A DNA stretch of 39,151 bases, taken from the NCBI GenBank assembly GCA_930980675.1, contig CAKNIU010000008.1:1-39151 (forward strand), given 5' to 3'. Positions 32,931 through 39,151 of the stretch are shown here, one piece after another (the stretch's first letter is position 1; each line of letters begins with the position of its first letter). The position numbers and the translations under genes were made by a program. The notes below the pieces were generated by a model. It saw only the letters and a program-made list of their open reading frames with translations, made no database searches and was not told the DNA's origin. This DNA is from an uncultured Clostridium sp. Its GTDB lineage: Bacteria; Bacillota_A; Clostridia; TANB77; CAG-508.

Positions 32931-33055
32931 TTTATTCTCCTCCTCTTTCATTTTTTAGTTTTGCTATTTATTTTGAATTATATTTTACTTATGTTGTGAA
33001 TTGTTTAATTTACTAAAGTTTTATTCTACTTTTAAATATTATTAATAAACATATA

Positions 33056-33088
33056 GAAAAAGACCTGAATAATTTAAAATTCAGATCT
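33056..33088 (-). terminator. Terminator of the prepilin-like gene in the dcw cluster
   Basis: AGACCTGAAT (33061-33070) pairs with ATTCAGATCT (33079-33088), one pair being G-U in the minus transcript, followed by TTTTTC. It lies 50 nt past the stop codon. Confidence 0.7.
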
Positions 33089-33137
33089 TCCATTTAAATG
33101 ATTTATTTTTATTATTAATTTTCTACTTTTTAAATAG

Positions 33138-34373
33138 TTAGAATTGCATAAACCAATCGCTAAATGCCTGTGCCATTATACTATTGTAATATTCAGTATT
33201 TGAAGAATATTGGGAATCACTAATACCTCCAGCTAAAGTTACATAAAATGTATTGCTGTTTAAATAAGTAACAACATAGTTATAAAGTGCATCTTTTGTT
33301 TCACAAAGATTTTCAACAAATTTATTTTCTCTATTTGCTATTGAGTCATTATATGTATAGTAATAATTTTTTATAACCGTATAAAAATCTACATCATTTG
33401 AGCCTGCATAATTTTCATTATATATATTTACTGCATCTATATCTGCTAATACATCCGCAATTCCAAATGTTGAAGTTGCATTATTTGTTGCAAAAAGAGA
33501 TTTTGCATATGAAATCAAATCATTTTTGTGTTCTTCTGATGTATAGTCAGATGTAGTATCATAGTCTACTATTTGTTTGATTAATGTTGAACTATCACCT
33601 GCCCAACCGCAAAAGTCCTTAATATTTAAAAATGGTTTTGTTCTTGCATAATATAGCTCTGCATTTAATGCTGCACATAAATGTACAAAGTCTATATAAG
33701 CATTATTTTTTATATCATAAATTGTAGCTTGGTCAAAGTATCCGTTTGAATTTATTTTTTTACCGCTTTCAGATTGTGAAACATAGTCCACAAAACTGGT
33801 ATTAACTTGTCCAGCTCCCATACTCCATATTGTACTATTATATTTATTCCTTCTTATATATTGAAGGCACAATTCAATTACTGATTCTTGGGTAGAAGTG
33901 TTTTCATTTATAAATTCAACTGCCAAATCATTTAATAATTTTATATCATCTAATAATTCTTGCTCTTTTAGTAATTGTTCTTCATTATTAAAATTAGTTT
34001 TTACAAGTTCTTCATTTACATTTTCTATTTCTTGTTTCCAGTATTCTGCATTTGGCGAATTATCATTTCCTGTATAAAATAGCATGCCATTATTGTTAAT
34101 AGATACGTTTTCTGGCAAATCTATTTTTGAGTAATTTGGTGAAAAATGTGTACTTTCTCCGGCTACCATACCTATCCTAGCATCTGAATTTGCAAATTCA
34201 ATTTGCTCTTTAATTTCAGCTAATCTTTGTATTATGGTAGCTCTTTCTGCTCTAGTTATAATGCCATTGTCACCTACAGTTAAATTAATTGCAATGCCTG
34301 CTAAGATAAGTAAAACAATGACTGTAACAACTAAAGCTATTAATGTTATACCTTTGTTTCTTTTAAAATTCAT
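33138..34373 (-). CDS. Prepilin-like surface protein of unknown function
   Basis: A 411-residue protein. Its N-terminus (KGITLIALVVTVIVLLILAG, then NLTVGDNGIITRAERA) is almost the same as that of the 229-1473 gene: a short basic leader, Gly-Ile cleavage-like site, hydrophobic helix and amphipathic continuation. As there, position 5 is Ala rather than Glu. The remaining ~340 residues are helical-looking, rich in Asn, Asp and Tyr, and I recognise no domain. The ATG follows GAGGAG. It has its own promoter and terminator although it lies between ftsL and the transpeptidase gene, so it appears inserted into the dcw cluster. Probably exported or membrane-anchored. Confidence 0.75.
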   Translation of the reverse strand: MNFKRNKGITLIALVVTVIVLLILAGIAINLTVGDNGIITRAERATIIQRLAEIKEQIEFANSDARIGMVAGESTHFSPNYSKIDLPENVSINNNGMLFYTGNDNSPNAEYWKQEIENVNEELVKTNFNNEEQLLKEQELLDDIKLLNDLAVEFINENTSTQESVIELCLQYIRRNKYNSTIWSMGAGQVNTSFVDYVSQSESGKKINSNGYFDQATIYDIKNNAYIDFVHLCAALNAELYYARTKPFLNIKDFCGWAGDSSTLIKQIVDYDTTSDYTSEEHKNDLISYAKSLFATNNATSTFGIADVLADIDAVNIYNENYAGSNDVDFYTVIKNYYYTYNDSIANRENKFVENLCETKDALYNYVVTYLNSNTFYVTLAGGISDSQYSSNTEYYNSIMAQAFSDWFMQF

Positions 34374-34418
34374 TTGTTTTCACTCCTCATATAATAATTT
34401 ATTTCTTAAATCATAAGT

Positions 34419-34447
34419 ATTAAATCATTTTAAATATTTTTTGTCAA
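34419..34447 (-). promoter_or_regulatory. Sigma-A promoter of the prepilin-like gene
   Basis: On the minus strand TTGACA (34442-34447) and TTTAAT (34419-34424) are 17 bp apart, just downstream of the ftsL terminator. Confidence 0.75.
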
Positions 34448-34456
34448 TCATAAGAT

Positions 34457-34506
34457 AAAAAGAACTGATAATGCAATATCTTTCAAGTTGCTTTTTCAGT
34501 TCTTTT
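34457..34506 (-). terminator. Terminator downstream of ftsL
   Basis: AAAAGAACTGA (34458-34468) pairs with TCAGTTCTTTT (34496-34506) around a 27-nt loop containing a GCAA/TTGC inner pair; on the minus strand a T run follows. It ends mraZ-rsmH-ftsL. Confidence 0.75.
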
Positions 34507-34514
34507 AGTTAATT

Positions 34515-35003
34515 TTATTCTCCAAATAAATCATTCATTAGGGCTTGCCACCAAGTCTCTTCTTCTCCTGTTTCAACTTGTTCAGTACTTGATTCTACAT
34601 AGTCTTCTTTTGGTAAGCTCACATATACTTTTTGACTATTGTCTAATTTTTTCATTCCTAACTTTTCTTTTGCTTGTTGCTCGATGTTATTTATGTTTGT
34701 TCCTGTTTCAATACTTAATTGTAGTTGAGCATTTTGTTTTTGTAAATCTTGTAATTGTGTCTTTAAATTTTCTTTTTCTGCAAATTTAGTATTTATAAGT
34801 GAATAACGATAACTTATGGTTAATAGTACAGCAAAAGCTATAACTATTTCTACAACATATTTAACTGTTTTTCTAGATTCTTTGACTGCTTTATTTTGAG
34901 CTTTTTTTGATTTCTTTTTGGTATTTGTTTTTTTAAGATTTGGTCTTTCATATTCTGGATCAATCTTTCTAGGACTAGTTTCATATTCATAATAGTCTAT
35001 CAT
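34515..35003 (-). CDS. ftsL: Cell division protein FtsL-like
   Basis: A 162-residue bitopic protein. A Lys-rich cytoplasmic N-terminus (~45 residues) leads to one membrane helix (about 47-68, KYVVEIVIAFAVLLTISYRY) and a leucine-zipper-like coiled coil (LKTQLQDLQKQNAQLQLSIE). The short motif NNIEQQAKEKLGMKKLDNSQKV matches the end of FtsL/DivIC proteins. An acidic tail ends in WWQALMNDLFGE. FtsL forms a complex with DivIC and FtsQ/DivIB and activates septal synthesis. FtsL and DivIC look alike; the position between rsmH and the transpeptidase gene supports FtsL. The ATG follows AGAGGTG. Confidence 0.87.
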   Translation of the reverse strand: MIDYYEYETSPRKIDPEYERPNLKKTNTKKKSKKAQNKAVKESRKTVKYVVEIVIAFAVLLTISYRYSLINTKFAEKENLKTQLQDLQKQNAQLQLSIETGTNINNIEQQAKEKLGMKKLDNSQKVYVSLPKEDYVESSTEQVETGEEETWWQALMNDLFGE

Positions 35004-35071
35004 AAGTTATCACCTCTTTTCTTTTGGATTATTAATAAGTTTTATCACTTTAAATTTGCTTAATCATATTT

Positions 35072-36010
35072 TTAATTAGTGCTTTTTTCTCTTCTTTCAA
35101 ATATTCTTAGTTTTGCACTTTGAGCTCTAGTATTTATTTTTAATTCTTCTTCTGTTGCTTCAATTGTCTTTTTATTTATTATTTTTCCAAGTGTTTTAGC
35201 TCCACATACACAATAGGGAAAGTCTTTTGGGCATGTACATTTTCCTTCTGCATCTTTGTACGCCTCTTTTACTGCTCTATCTTCTAGTGAATGAAATGTT
35301 ATAATACATAATCTTCCACCTGTTTTTAACAAGTTTATACATTCCAATACTGTGTTATATAATGGTTTTATTTCATTGTTGACTTCTATTCTAATTGCCT
35401 GAAAAGTCCTTTTTGCAGGATGTCCATCTTTGCTAAATGGTACTGATTTTTCTATTATTTCTGCAAGTTCTTTTGTGGTCTCTATTGGTTTATTTTTTCT
35501 TGCTATGCAAATATTTTTTGCAATACGTCTAGAATACCTTTCTTCTCCGTATGCATATATCAAATCAGCTAATTTGGATTCTTTGTATAAGTTAACAACG
35601 TCATAAGCAGATAATTTTTGGCTTTTATCCATTCTCATATCTAACTTATTATCACCAATGTAGCTAAATCCCCTTGTTTTTTCATCAAGTTGATATGATG
35701 ATACCCCCAGGTCAAGCAATATGCCATCAACTTTATCTATACCTAAATTTGTTAATATTTCTTTAATATTATCATGATTTCCATGAACTAGTTTAAAATT
35801 TTTATATTCTTTTAGATTTTCTTTTGCTGCCTCTAGTGCTTCTTCATCTCTATCTATGCCTATTAAAAAACCTTTTGATGATAACTTTTCTATTATTTTT
35901 TTGCTATGTCCAGCTCCTCCAATTGTACCATCTACATATATTCCATCTGGTTTAATATTTAGACCTTGTATTGTTTCATTTAAAAGAACTGGTATATGTT
36001 TGAATTTCAA
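35072..36010 (-). CDS. rsmH: 16S rRNA (cytosine-1402-N4)-methyltransferase
   Basis: A 312-residue SAM-dependent enzyme that N4-methylates C1402 of 16S rRNA in the P-site. The start is TTG at 36008-36010, seven nt behind AAAGGAG. HIPVLLNETIQGL is the family N-terminus, and YVDGTIGGAGHS is the SAM-binding loop. GILLDLGVSSYQLDEKTRGFSY, FQAIRIEVNNE and IITFHSLEDRAVK follow in normal order. Length is typical. It is second in mraZ-rsmH-ftsL, separated from mraZ by an unusually long 411-nt gap. Confidence 0.96.
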   Translation of the reverse strand: MKFKHIPVLLNETIQGLNIKPDGIYVDGTIGGAGHSKKIIEKLSSKGFLIGIDRDEEALEAAKENLKEYKNFKLVHGNHDNIKEILTNLGIDKVDGILLDLGVSSYQLDEKTRGFSYIGDNKLDMRMDKSQKLSAYDVVNLYKESKLADLIYAYGEERYSRRIAKNICIARKNKPIETTKELAEIIEKSVPFSKDGHPAKRTFQAIRIEVNNEIKPLYNTVLECINLLKTGGRLCIITFHSLEDRAVKEAYKDAEGKCTCPKDFPYCVCGAKTLGKIINKKTIEATEEELKINTRAQSAKLRIFERREKSTN

Positions 36011-36087
36011 TTAATTACTCCTTTGAATATTATTCTATAGACAAATTTTGACATATATTATTTAAATGTAATTTTAAATTGCACAAG

Positions 36088-36110
36088 CAGTTGGCAATAA
36101 ATGCCAACTG
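36088..36110. repeat. Perfect 9-bp hairpin in the mraZ-rsmH gap
   Basis: CAGTTGGCA (36088-36096) pairs with TGCCAACTG (36102-36110), loop ATAAA, 77 nt upstream of rsmH. No T run follows on the minus strand. It could attenuate or stabilise the mraZ-rsmH transcript. Confidence 0.5.
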
Positions 36111-36132
36111 TTGAGCTAGTGTTTTTATAATG

Positions 36133-36372
36133 TTATCTCTTGTTTTTTGGCTGTTTTCTTTTGTAAAAGTTATCCTATGTTTGTTTTATCTTTTGTTAAT
36201 ATCCTTATTTATTTAGAAAGGAAAGGAGATTGATTATCTTTAGTTCACTTTCTTTTGTTTATAAAGTATTTTGCTAGTTCGTAGTTTGTATAATTTATCA
36301 TTTGCATTGATCCTTTTTGGGAATTTATCTTTGGTGTTTTAAGAGTTTATCATCTGTACATCATAAATTATC
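36133..36372 (-). repeat. Cluster of eight GATAA motifs in the mraZ-rsmH leader
   Basis: The 36011-36421 gap has no convincing gene. On the minus (transcribed) strand GATAA occurs at 36133-36137, 36170-36174, 36186-36190, 36234-36238, 36295-36299, 36325-36329, 36347-36351 and 36368-36372, often as AAGATAA or TGATAA. This looks more frequent than expected in 240 bp, but spacing is irregular and no function is known. Confidence 0.4.
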
Positions 36373-36421
36373 TTATGTTTATTAAAATCTTTAGTAAAAA
36401 TTTATATAAACCTTAGTAGGA

Positions 36422-36862
36422 TTATATACCAAGCATTCCAAGGTTAGCCATGTTTTCGGCAATTTGGTCAGCTGATAGGTTTTCTTCACTATTGTAAGCT
36501 TTCCATTTATCCTTGTTCCAAATTTCAATTCTAGTTCCAACACCTATAATGACTGCTTCTTTTTCTAATTCTGCATATTCTCTTAAATTACTTGCTATAA
36601 GAAATCTACCTTGCTTATCTATTTCGCATTCTATAGCTCCTGATAAGAAAAATCTCACGAAATCCCTAGCATCTTTGTTGGTAAGTGGGAGTGTTTTTAG
36701 TTTTTCTTCAAAGTTGTTCCATTCATTTTTTGAAAACCCAAACAGACATCCGTCTAGGCCTTTGGTTACTATGAATTTTTCTCCTAGATCTTCTCTTATT
36801 TTAGCTGGCAATATTAATCTGCCTTTTGTATCAAGAGAATGTTCATATTCCCCTATTAGCAA
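36422..36862 (-). CDS. mraZ: Transcriptional regulator MraZ
   Basis: A 146-residue DNA-binding protein of the AbrB-like double-psi fold that forms rings and regulates the dcw operon. Two copies of the DxxGR motif are present: [11 protein letters not shown] (12-22) and DKQGRFLIA (about 82-90). The start is TTG at 36860-36862 (TTG CTA ATA GGG), matching the conserved family N-terminus ([11 protein letters not shown]); the SD is weak. Four 10-bp-phased AAAGTG boxes lie just upstream at the transcription start, so it probably represses its own operon. Confidence 0.97.
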   Translation of the reverse strand: MLIGEYEHSLDTKGRLILPAKIREDLGEKFIVTKGLDGCLFGFSKNEWNNFEEKLKTLPLTNKDARDFVRFFLSGAIECEIDKQGRFLIASNLREYAELEKEAVIIGVGTRIEIWNKDKWKAYNSEENLSADQIAENMANLGMLGI

Positions 36863-36880
36863 CTTTTACTCACATCCTTT

Positions 36881-36917
36881 TCACTTTGTGGCACTTTACA
36901 CCACTTCTCTCCACTTT
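36881..36917 (-). promoter_or_regulatory. MraZ operator: four 10-bp-phased AAAGTG boxes
   Basis: Reading the minus strand, AAAGTGG (36911-36917), GAAGTGG (36901-36907), AAAGTGC (36891-36897) and AAAGTGA (36881-36887) repeat exactly every 10 bp. They begin at about the transcription start and run toward the start codon. MraZ is known to bind direct repeats of this kind in mycoplasmas (AAAGTGG with 3-nt spacers), which fits a ring protein contacting one DNA face. Confidence 0.85.
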
Positions 36918-36923
36918 AATAAA

Positions 36924-36952
36924 ATTGTAATACAACATAAAAAAAAATGCAA
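36924..36952 (-). promoter_or_regulatory. Promoter of mraZ-rsmH-ftsL
   Basis: On the minus strand TTGCAT (36947-36952) and TACAAT (36924-36929) are 17 bp apart, immediately upstream of the MraZ boxes. The -35 hexamer lies within the terminator of the preceding GGDEF gene. Confidence 0.7.
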
Positions 36953-36988
36953 TAGCTTTTTTGAAATTTTTCAAAAAAGTTTTGCATT
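36941..36988 (-). terminator. Terminator of the GGDEF gene, overlapping the mraZ -35
   Basis: In the minus strand an outer AATGCAA/TTGCATT stem and an inner 10-bp CTTTTTTGAA/TTCAAAAAAG stem are followed by a run of T. The structure begins 13 nt past the stop codon at 37002. Confidence 0.75.
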
Positions 36989-37001
36989 TTGTTATAATTA
37001 C

Positions 37002-37973
37002 TTATATTTTCTTTTGTGCTGCCTTATCAAAAATCTCTTCCCTATTTTTTCTTCTATCTATAACATATGTACTACCCCATATTGTTTTAGCTAAATGTTT
37101 TACAGCAGCACCAGCTTCTCCTATTTCTAGGGTATTTTTAAATCTTGTACTTGTTACTTCTACTACTCCTATACTTATTGTAGTTAGAGGGAATGGTTCA
37201 ATGACTCCTTTTCTATTTTCTACTTCTAGGTATCCTCTATCAATATCTTCTTTAGTAAAATATTTTACAATGCTTTTATCAAATTCAGCAATAATATTTT
37301 GGCAAATCTCTTCGTAGTTATTTTCTTCAACTAGTGCAACAAAATCATCTCCTCCAATGTGTCCTACAAAATTCTTTTTATCCGAGCCATTTTTTAAAAC
37401 ATATTTTGTAATTATTTTGGCAGTAAGTTTTATTATTTCATCACCATTTGAAAAGCCATAGGTATCATTATATGCTTTAAAATTATCTAAATCAATATAC
37501 ATCATAGCATATTTTCTTCCTGAATCTAACCTTTCTTGCATTTCTGCTTGAATTTGACTATTTCCTGGAAGCCCTGTTAAAGGGCTTATCGTTCTATTTC
37601 TATTAAGCAATTTTATCAAATTCATTATTGTATAATATAAAATTTCGCAGTTTAATGGATGCTTTAAGCATATTTCAACATCATTTTTTAATATTTCTAT
37701 TATATGTTCTTCTTCCTCTGTTGTTGTTATAACTATTAAAGGTATATTGGCATTTTGTTGTGTTTCTTTTATTTCTTTGAATATTTCTTTTATATCAACA
37801 CCAATGTTTTCTTCGTTAATTATACAAATATCTGGTATGGTTTTAAACTTTTGAATAATATCTTTAACATTTATATTGACTATTTCTACATTTTGTTCTT
37901 TTTTCATCACTTTTTTAAGGTTTTTATACAAAACTTTCTTCTCATCTTCATCTAATAAAAATATTGTTTTCAT
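37002..37973 (-). CDS. GGDEF-domain diguanylate cyclase-like protein with degenerate receiver
   Basis: A 323-residue cytoplasmic protein. Residues 1 to about 120 resemble a CheY-like receiver (FLLDEDE at the acidic pocket, LKHP with the conserved Lys), but the phosphoacceptor position reads Asn53 (CIINEEN) instead of Asp. The GGDEF domain (about 130-300) begins SPLTGLPGN and has GHIGGDDFVAL at the active site, a tolerated GGDDF variant. The RxxD inhibitory site is missing. It probably makes cyclic di-GMP without receiver phosphorylation; inactivity cannot be excluded. The ATG follows AGAGGAC. It is adjacent to, but terminated before, mraZ. Confidence 0.85.
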   Translation of the reverse strand: MKTIFLLDEDEKKVLYKNLKKVMKKEQNVEIVNINVKDIIQKFKTIPDICIINEENIGVDIKEIFKEIKETQQNANIPLIVITTTEEEEHIIEILKNDVEICLKHPLNCEILYYTIMNLIKLLNRNRTISPLTGLPGNSQIQAEMQERLDSGRKYAMMYIDLDNFKAYNDTYGFSNGDEIIKLTAKIITKYVLKNGSDKKNFVGHIGGDDFVALVEENNYEEICQNIIAEFDKSIVKYFTKEDIDRGYLEVENRKGVIEPFPLTTISIGVVEVTSTRFKNTLEIGEAGAAVKHLAKTIWGSTYVIDRRKNREEIFDKAAQKKI

Positions 37974-38024
37974 AGTTTTTGTCCTCTTTTTTAGATATAT
38001 CTGTTTAATTTATATTATCATTAA

Positions 38025-38996
38025 CTATAATGATACATTAAATGATTGTTCTGTTGATAAGCCATTTACATTTGTAACTTTAATTGTTACTGTATGGTCT
38101 CCAGGTGTTATTGGTAGAGTTGCTTGCAACTCTTTTAAGTTGTCAGGTTCTGTTTCTGATACAGCTCCATCTACAGTTATTTCTATTTTATTAATTCCTT
38201 CATCATCTTTTGCATTGATTATTAAGTTTGTTCCATCTGCTGAAACTTCAAATGTAGGTTTATTAGCACCTTTTATGTTTTCTGTTCTAGTAGCAGTATT
38301 TCCATCCACATCTACAGCAACTATATCTAAAGTGTTTTCACCTCTTTGAACTTCTATACTAGTTCTAAGCTCTCTTTTGTCTGTTGCATTGGAATCAATA
38401 TTTACTCTTGTTGGTGTTTCATTGTTCCAACTATATGTTAGATATGACATTTCTGTTTCATCTGTTGCTATTATATTAAGCATGTTCCCTGAAACGCTTA
38501 TTTCTATTGAAGGTTTGGAACTATCATCTTGTTCATTTATATATTGTTTTTGAAATTCAGCTTTATTTCCATAGTAGTCTATTACTGTCATATTTAAAAT
38601 ATTGTTACCCCTTGGTATTTGAGTTACTGCTTCTAGCTCTACAGTTCCATTTCCTTGTATAACAATTTCTTCGCCTTGTCCCCATTTATAAGTCAGCCTT
38701 TGTATTGGCATACTTCCTACTGCTTTAATAGTAACGTCCGATCCTATAGCATTTGCAGTTACATTTATAGTATCTTTTAAAGTTGGTTTTGAGCTAACTA
38801 TACCATATGTTGCATCACCTATAAGTACTAATCCAAATAATATTATAAGTACGCAAAATACCCTTGATATTGATACTATATTTGCTTTATTACTTGGTCT
38901 ACCATAGTTTATCTGCTTCTCTTTTTTGGGCTTTTTTTGTTTAGGACCATTTGAACTGGACATCTGTGATTGTTGCATCGACAGTATTTGATTCAT
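38025..38996 (-). CDS. Single-pass membrane protein with extracellular Ig-like repeats
   Basis: A 323-residue protein. A polar cytoplasmic N-terminus (~40 residues; Gln, Ser, Lys, Pro-rich) is followed by one membrane helix (about 43-68, ISRVFCVLIILFGLVLIG). The outside part contains three or four beta-rich repeats of ~80 residues. Each has a pattern like 'P-x-h-x-h-x-h-x-G-x-x-L-x-I-x-A-x-D-x-x-x-h' and ends 'G-x-N-x-h-x-h-x-V-x-D', the last being TPGDHTVTIKVTNVNG. This is typical of bacterial Ig-like surface domains. Function unknown; perhaps adhesion or envelope structure. The ATG follows AAAGGAAA. A further surface-protein gene lies 18 nt upstream. Confidence 0.75.
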   Translation of the reverse strand: MNQILSMQQSQMSSSNGPKQKKPKKEKQINYGRPSNKANIVSISRVFCVLIILFGLVLIGDATYGIVSSKPTLKDTINVTANAIGSDVTIKAVGSMPIQRLTYKWGQGEEIVIQGNGTVELEAVTQIPRGNNILNMTVIDYYGNKAEFQKQYINEQDDSSKPSIEISVSGNMLNIIATDETEMSYLTYSWNNETPTRVNIDSNATDKRELRTSIEVQRGENTLDIVAVDVDGNTATRTENIKGANKPTFEVSADGTNLIINAKDDEGINKIEITVDGAVSETEPDNLKELQATLPITPGDHTVTIKVTNVNGLSTEQSFNVSL

Positions 38997-39014
38997 AATT
39001 TATTTTTCCTTTCT

Positions 39015-39151
39015 CTAAATTACATATTTCTTAATTAAGAACACCCCACCTGCTATAATTGCTAGTGTTCCTGCTGTTAGTCCTATATATAAAGGTGCAC
39101 TACCTGTTACCATTGTTAGAGCTACTGGTGCATCATCTATATCATCCTCTC
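39015..39151 (-). CDS. Partial surface/membrane protein (C-terminus only)
   Basis: The last 44 residues and stop codon (TAG at 39015-39017) of a gene that enters from the right edge. The tail reads DDIDDAPVALTMVTG, then a membrane helix of ~20 residues (APLYIGLTAGTLAIIAGG) and a short basic end (KKYVI). This is a C-terminal membrane anchor; no LPXTG sorting motif is seen in the visible part. It ends 18 nt before the start of the Ig-repeat gene on the same strand, so the two are probably cotranscribed. Confidence 0.7.
   Translation of the reverse strand, partial: EDDIDDAPVALTMVTGSAPLYIGLTAGTLAIIAGGVFLIKKYVI

Noticed and set aside
36221..36285. A 15-codon plus-strand ORF behind an AAAGGAGA-like site in the mraZ-rsmH gap
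   Set aside because: It starts with TTG, is very short, is antisense to the operon and has no promoter that I could identify.
1..39151. A template repeat or DGR reverse transcriptase within the window
   Set aside because: No second copy of the 229-354 sequence was noticed by eye and no reverse transcriptase motif was found in any frame; the claim is limited to the target side.
1..39151. tRNA, rRNA genes and CRISPR arrays
   Set aside because: No cloverleaf-like segments with TTCGAA-type arms in context, no rRNA sequence and no regularly spaced repeats were found by reading.

Overview
The window reads as chromosomal DNA from an A+T-rich, Gram-positive, spore-forming member of the Clostridia (around 30% G+C by eye). 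Four things support this: an alpha/beta-type small acid-soluble spore protein, GatCAB amidotransferase genes, a MurE with the meso-diaminopimelate motif DNPR, and a clostridial-style dcw (division and cell wall) cluster with strong Shine-Dalgarno (SD) sites and several TTG starts. Most genes lie on the minus strand, so transcription runs from high to low coordinates.

Right end (31-39 kb): a partial membrane-anchor protein, a single-pass Ig-repeat protein and a GGDEF protein precede mraZ-rsmH-ftsL. mraZ has a clear promoter and four 10-bp-phased AAAGTG boxes, a textbook MraZ operator. A prepilin-like gene with its own promoter sits between ftsL and the division transpeptidase gene (pbp). The dcw cluster is then interrupted (24.3-31.0 kb) by separately transcribed accessory genes: a GT81-like glycosyltransferase, a GT8 enzyme on the opposite strand, a GT2 enzyme, a histidine phosphatase, an orphan AgrC-like histidine kinase and an AAA-like/PD-(D/E)XK protein. 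After that, murE-mraY-ftsW-murG resumes, without murF or murD, followed by topA.

Middle (9-16.7 kb): a short single-pass membrane protein gene whose frame stays open past its stop codon, then gatC-tmk-gatA-gatB, a spore protein gene, rpsT with an unusual basic tail, and a small plus-strand group (two membrane proteins and hpf) divergent from leuS.

Left end (0.2-8.8 kb): leuS, a GT-C-like polytopic membrane protein, two pseudouridine synthases separated by a MITE-like inverted-repeat element, an S1-domain protein, and a prepilin-like protein with a C-terminal FGE/C-type-lectin domain. The last ~40 codons of that gene change abruptly in base and codon use, are rich in NNY codons, and are followed by a perfect 12-bp hairpin. 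This is the layout of a diversity-generating retroelement (DGR) variable region; the template repeat and reverse transcriptase would lie beyond the left edge. The same prepilin-like N-terminus is used by the gene inside the dcw cluster, which suggests a modular surface-display scaffold. This is the most promising unusual system in the window, but it cannot be completed from this sequence alone.
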